Assembly: GCA_001821795.1 (NCBI GenBank)
Contig: MHOB01000044.1
Span: 1 to 7,378, forward strand
Length of the DNA stretch: 7,378 bases
Source of the DNA: Candidatus Ryanbacteria bacterium RIFCSPLOWO2_12_FULL_47_9c
GTDB lineage: Bacteria; Patescibacteriota; Minisyncoccia; Ryanbacterales; GWA2-47-10b
Direction of reading: 5' to 3'
In this document: positions 5,753 through 7,378 of the stretch, piece by piece
Numbering within the stretch: position 1 is the stretch's first letter
Layout: each line of letters starts with the position of its first letter
Position numbers and translations under genes: made by a program
Notes under the pieces: generated by a model
What the model was told of the DNA's origin: nothing
What the model saw: the letters and a program-made list of their open reading frames with translations, nothing else
Databases searched by the model: none

Positions 5753-6609
5753 ATATCATTTAAAATCTTTCTAATATCATCATACATTTTGAGGGACTCG
5801 GTTTCGCCTTTTTGAAACCATCGGGCTTCCACAAGTCCGCCAGACTCTTTAAGATGCAAGTCCTCTTGCGACGTTCGCGCCAAAAAATAAACGACCCGCC
5901 GCCGCACAGGTCCTGTTTCGGGATCATGTGCAATATATTGGTTTTCACAGATCTTCTTTTCGATTTCAAGATCCCGCAATCCAAGTTCATGCATAACAGC
6001 GCGCAGGGCGCCGTCTTTATCGCTTTCATCAAGCGTGATACGCCCCTTGGGCAATGTCCAATATCCAAAAACATCATGCACCAATGCTACATTATCACCC
6101 CTCATCACAACGGCCCCGGCGCGGCGTTCGATAGGAAGCTTCTCGAGCTCTTCGGGACTGTATTTTTTTGACCCATCATCTTTTCCAGGTTCACCAAGCT
6201 CGCGGTACACGGTACCCAACACGCCGTTTATAAATTTTCCTGAATTCTCACCTCCAAATGTTTTCGCAAGCTCTATTGCTTCGTTAATGGCCACTTTCGG
6301 GGGAACATCTTTATAATTGCCAAAAAGAAGTTCCGAAAGACCAATACGAAGCACGTTACGGTCGATCGTCGCGATTTGAGTCAGTGGCCATTCAGGAGCT
6401 GCGTGTTTAATAATCGCATCAATTTCTTTCCGTTTTTCAAGCACTTTATGGACAATATCATAAACAAAATTTTTATCGTCAAAACCAGGACCAAATTCAT
6501 CAATGACACGAGTGATGATTTCATCTATCTTTGTGTCATCGACATTATTAAAGTCCCACTCGTAGAGCGCCTGCATTGCCATAGAGCGCGCAAGATGTCG
6601 TGATGCCAT
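5749..6609 (-). CDS. nusB: NusB antitermination factor fused to a degenerate Nudix domain
   Basis: One uninterrupted frame of 286 codons, about twice the normal NusB length. Residues 1-140 are a full NusB: RHLARSMAMQALYEWDF (4-20), then PLTQIATIDRNVLRIGLSEL (75-94), VPPKVAINEAIELAKTFG (102-119) and SGKFINGVLGTVYREL (123-138). NusB with NusE (S10) binds boxA RNA in antitermination of rRNA operons. After a charged linker, residues 162-286 look like a Nudix hydrolase: AGAVVMRGDNVALVHDVFGYWTLPKGR, then a Nudix box at 189-211. Measured against Gx5Ex7REUxEExGU the box keeps G189, E195, R203, E208 and G210, but the Glu of REU is A204 and the first Glu of EE is H207. Hydrolase activity is therefore doubtful, and the domain may only bind nucleotide. 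The gene follows rpmF by 42 nt and overlaps rnc by 4 nt. No Shine-Dalgarno or convincing promoter is seen. Confidence 0.93.
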   Translation of the reverse strand: MASRHLARSMAMQALYEWDFNNVDDTKIDEIITRVIDEFGPGFDDKNFVYDIVHKVLEKRKEIDAIIKHAAPEWPLTQIATIDRNVLRIGLSELLFGNYKDVPPKVAINEAIELAKTFGGENSGKFINGVLGTVYRELGEPGKDDGSKKYSPEELEKLPIERRAGAVVMRGDNVALVHDVFGYWTLPKGRITLDESDKDGALRAVMHELGLRDLEIEKKICENQYIAHDPETGPVRRRVVYFLARTSQEDLHLKESGGLVEARWFQKGETESLKMYDDIRKILNDI

Positions 6610-6651
6610 GGATATTTTTAAGGTGCGATTGTGTTTATTGTTGTGCCATTG

Positions 6652-6933
6652 TTACTTTTTTGAAAGAGATGCTGCGTCCAGCGGTTTCGATTCCGCAGCT
6701 TCGGCTTCCTGCGCCGCGAGTTCTTTTTGTTTCCGTTTCTTCTCTTTCTTTGTAAGTTTTTTTAATACATCAACCACCTGTCTTTCCTGATATCTTCCAC
6801 AGTTCATACAAACTGTATGGGGCCGGATGGGCGCGGCACAGTGCTGGCATTGTGCGATATTCTGCACCTTCAGCGCATGATGTGAACGTCTGTTTCCCGT
6901 ATGTGATCGCGTATGACGCATCCGGACTGTCAT
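6652..6933 (-). CDS. rpmF: 50S ribosomal protein bL32 with extended C-terminal tail
   Basis: The 93-residue protein starts MTVRMRHTRSHTGNRRSHHALK and carries a four-cysteine zinc ribbon, CQHC and CMNC (CxxC-x10-CxxC), which is bL32 of the large subunit. I chose ATG 6933 because the conserved N-terminus begins there; upstream in-frame codons run into the end of rnhB and are not bL32-like. Many bL32 proteins have about 55-65 residues; here the part after the zinc ribbon continues as a Lys-rich helix (KKLTKKEKKRKQKELAAQEAEAAESK) and a short Ala/Ser end. A promoter with its -10 ending 7 nt before the ATG suggests a leaderless mRNA. The downstream nusB-rnc-smc run may be read from the same transcript, since no terminator is seen after rpmF. 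Confidence 0.95.
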   Translation of the reverse strand: MTVRMRHTRSHTGNRRSHHALKVQNIAQCQHCAAPIRPHTVCMNCGRYQERQVVDVLKKLTKKEKKRKQKELAAQEAEAAESKPLDAASLSKK

Positions 6934-6940
6934 GAGTAAT

Positions 6941-6969
6941 AGAATATCATAGCGGCAGTAAAAAGACAA
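6941..6969 (-). promoter_or_regulatory. rpmF promoter, leaderless arrangement
   Basis: On the minus strand TTGTCT (6969-6964) and TATTCT (6946-6941) are 17 bp apart, and the -10 is preceded by TGA, an extended -10 (TGaTATTCT). Seven bases (ATTACTC) separate it from ATG 6933, so transcription should start at the start codon. The site lies in the 46-bp gap between the rnhB stop and rpmF. It may drive rpmF and the following nusB-rnc-smc genes. Confidence 0.6.
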
Positions 6970-6979
6970 CAGCTTTTTT

Positions 6980-7378
6980 TTAACTAACAATCCTTGTACA
7001 AAACGACCGCCGGTGAATATCGGAGAGCCCGTGGCGGCGGATTGCCGCCATATGTGCGCGCGTGCCATAGCCCTTGTGCTGCGCGAAATTATAGTGTGGA
7101 TACTTCTTATGAAGCGTGCACATTTTGCGGTCTCGCGTGACTTTCGCGATTATTGACGCGGCTGCAATCAGTGGAATTTTTTCGTCCCCCTTTATAATAG
7201 TTTTTTGTTTGTATTTGGGCGGCGCGTACAGGCTGCCATCAAGTAATACAAGGTTTGGCTTGATAGGAAATTTTTTTAAGAGCCGAGCGATCGCCTCGCG
7301 CGCCGCCCGCGAAATTCCGTTCTGATCAATACTGCGCGCAGACACACTCACATACTGACACGCTGCTTTTTTCTTGAG
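6980..7378 (-). CDS. rnhB: Ribonuclease HII, C-terminal part (runs off right edge)
   Basis: RNase HII removes ribonucleotides from DNA and RNA of RNA/DNA hybrids. The frame is open to the right edge, giving 132 residues up to the TAA at 6982-6980, so the N-terminus with the first catalytic Asp and Glu is outside. A GTG at 7351 is not a real start, because the frame continues upstream with residues that fit the family. Visible family motifs are VLLDGSLYAP, the central PLIAAASIIAKVTRDRKM with the conserved Ser/Lys and the metal-binding Asp, and YNFAQHKGYGTRAHMAAIRRHGLSDIHRRSF near the end. The protein ends soon after this last motif, which is normal. The gene ends 46 bp before rpmF, and that short gap together with the gene's last bases houses the rpmF promoter. 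Confidence 0.93.
   Translation of the reverse strand, partial: LKKKAACQYVSVSARSIDQNGISRAAREAIARLLKKFPIKPNLVLLDGSLYAPPKYKQKTIIKGDEKIPLIAAASIIAKVTRDRKMCTLHKKYPHYNFAQHKGYGTRAHMAAIRRHGLSDIHRRSFCTRIVS

Noticed and set aside
6610..6651. Promoter for the NusB-Nudix gene in the 42-bp gap
   Set aside because: Only a poor A-rich hexamer near the ATG and no -35 can be seen; read-through from rpmF is simpler.
6961..6979. A/T-rich inverted repeat after rnhB (AAAAAG / CTTTTT) as a terminator
   Set aside because: The stem is almost all A-T with one G-C pair and a loop of about 7 bases, too weak to call; part of it is the -35 region of rpmF.
6934..7068. Earlier in-frame start for rpmF, adding 45 residues
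   Set aside because: The extension overlaps rnhB in another frame and is unlike bL32, which begins at ATG 6933.
7349..7351. GTG as start codon of rnhB
   Set aside because: The frame stays open to the window edge, and a start here would omit the N-terminal catalytic residues of RNase HII; the gene is simply cut by the edge.
1..7378. CRISPR arrays, insertion sequences, tRNA or rRNA genes, long direct repeats
   Set aside because: I looked on both strands by eye and saw none; nearly all of the window is taken by recognised minus-strand genes.

Overview
The window looks like a piece of a Patescibacteria (CPR) chromosome, most likely from the Parcubacteria side. This is an inference from several traits: a bL32 starting with the residues MRHTRSHTGNRRSHH, a NusB protein fused to a second domain, a shortened SMC, a cellulase-like glycoside hydrolase with a WQVENEP motif, very tight gene packing, and almost no Shine-Dalgarno sequences. 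TGA is read as stop (trmD, the EamA gene, nusB), so recoded-TGA lineages such as Gracilibacteria are unlikely. Every gene I can support is on the minus strand, so transcription runs from the right edge to the left.

Layout, in order of transcription. (1) 7378-6980 is the C-terminal part of rnhB (RNase HII), cut by the right edge. (2) 6933-6652 is rpmF (bL32). (3) 6609-5749 is a NusB-Nudix fusion that overlaps rnc (5752-5060) by ATGA; rnc is followed 4 nt later by a short, hinge-less SMC-type ATPase (5055-2920). (4) rpsP (2872-2633) and a khpA-like KH protein (2545-2231) follow, closed by a strong intrinsic terminator at 2181-2213. (5) trmD (2134-1484) and an EamA-type membrane protein (1471-545) come next. 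(6) A membrane-anchored glycoside hydrolase (542 to the left edge) starts 2 nt after the EamA stop and is cut by the edge.

Most of the genes serve RNA and ribosome work: RNase HII, bL32, NusB (rRNA antitermination), RNase III (rRNA processing), bS16, KhpA and TrmD (m1G37 of tRNA). SMC adds chromosome organisation. The rnc-smc and rpsP-khpA-trmD neighbourhoods are classical, but rimM and rplS are missing from the second and a terminator splits it. The last two genes, transporter and hydrolase, look like envelope or sugar functions added behind trmD.

The most interesting signals are: (a) a repeated promoter layout in which a -10 hexamer ends 6-7 nt before the ATG (rpsP, rpmF, the EamA gene and probably trmD), implying leaderless mRNAs; (b) an SMC with intact ATPase motifs but no recognisable hinge; (c) a NusB-Nudix fusion whose Nudix box has lost two of its usual metal-binding glutamates. 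I saw no tRNA or rRNA gene, CRISPR array, insertion sequence or long repeat, and there is no gene-free stretch above 100 bases.
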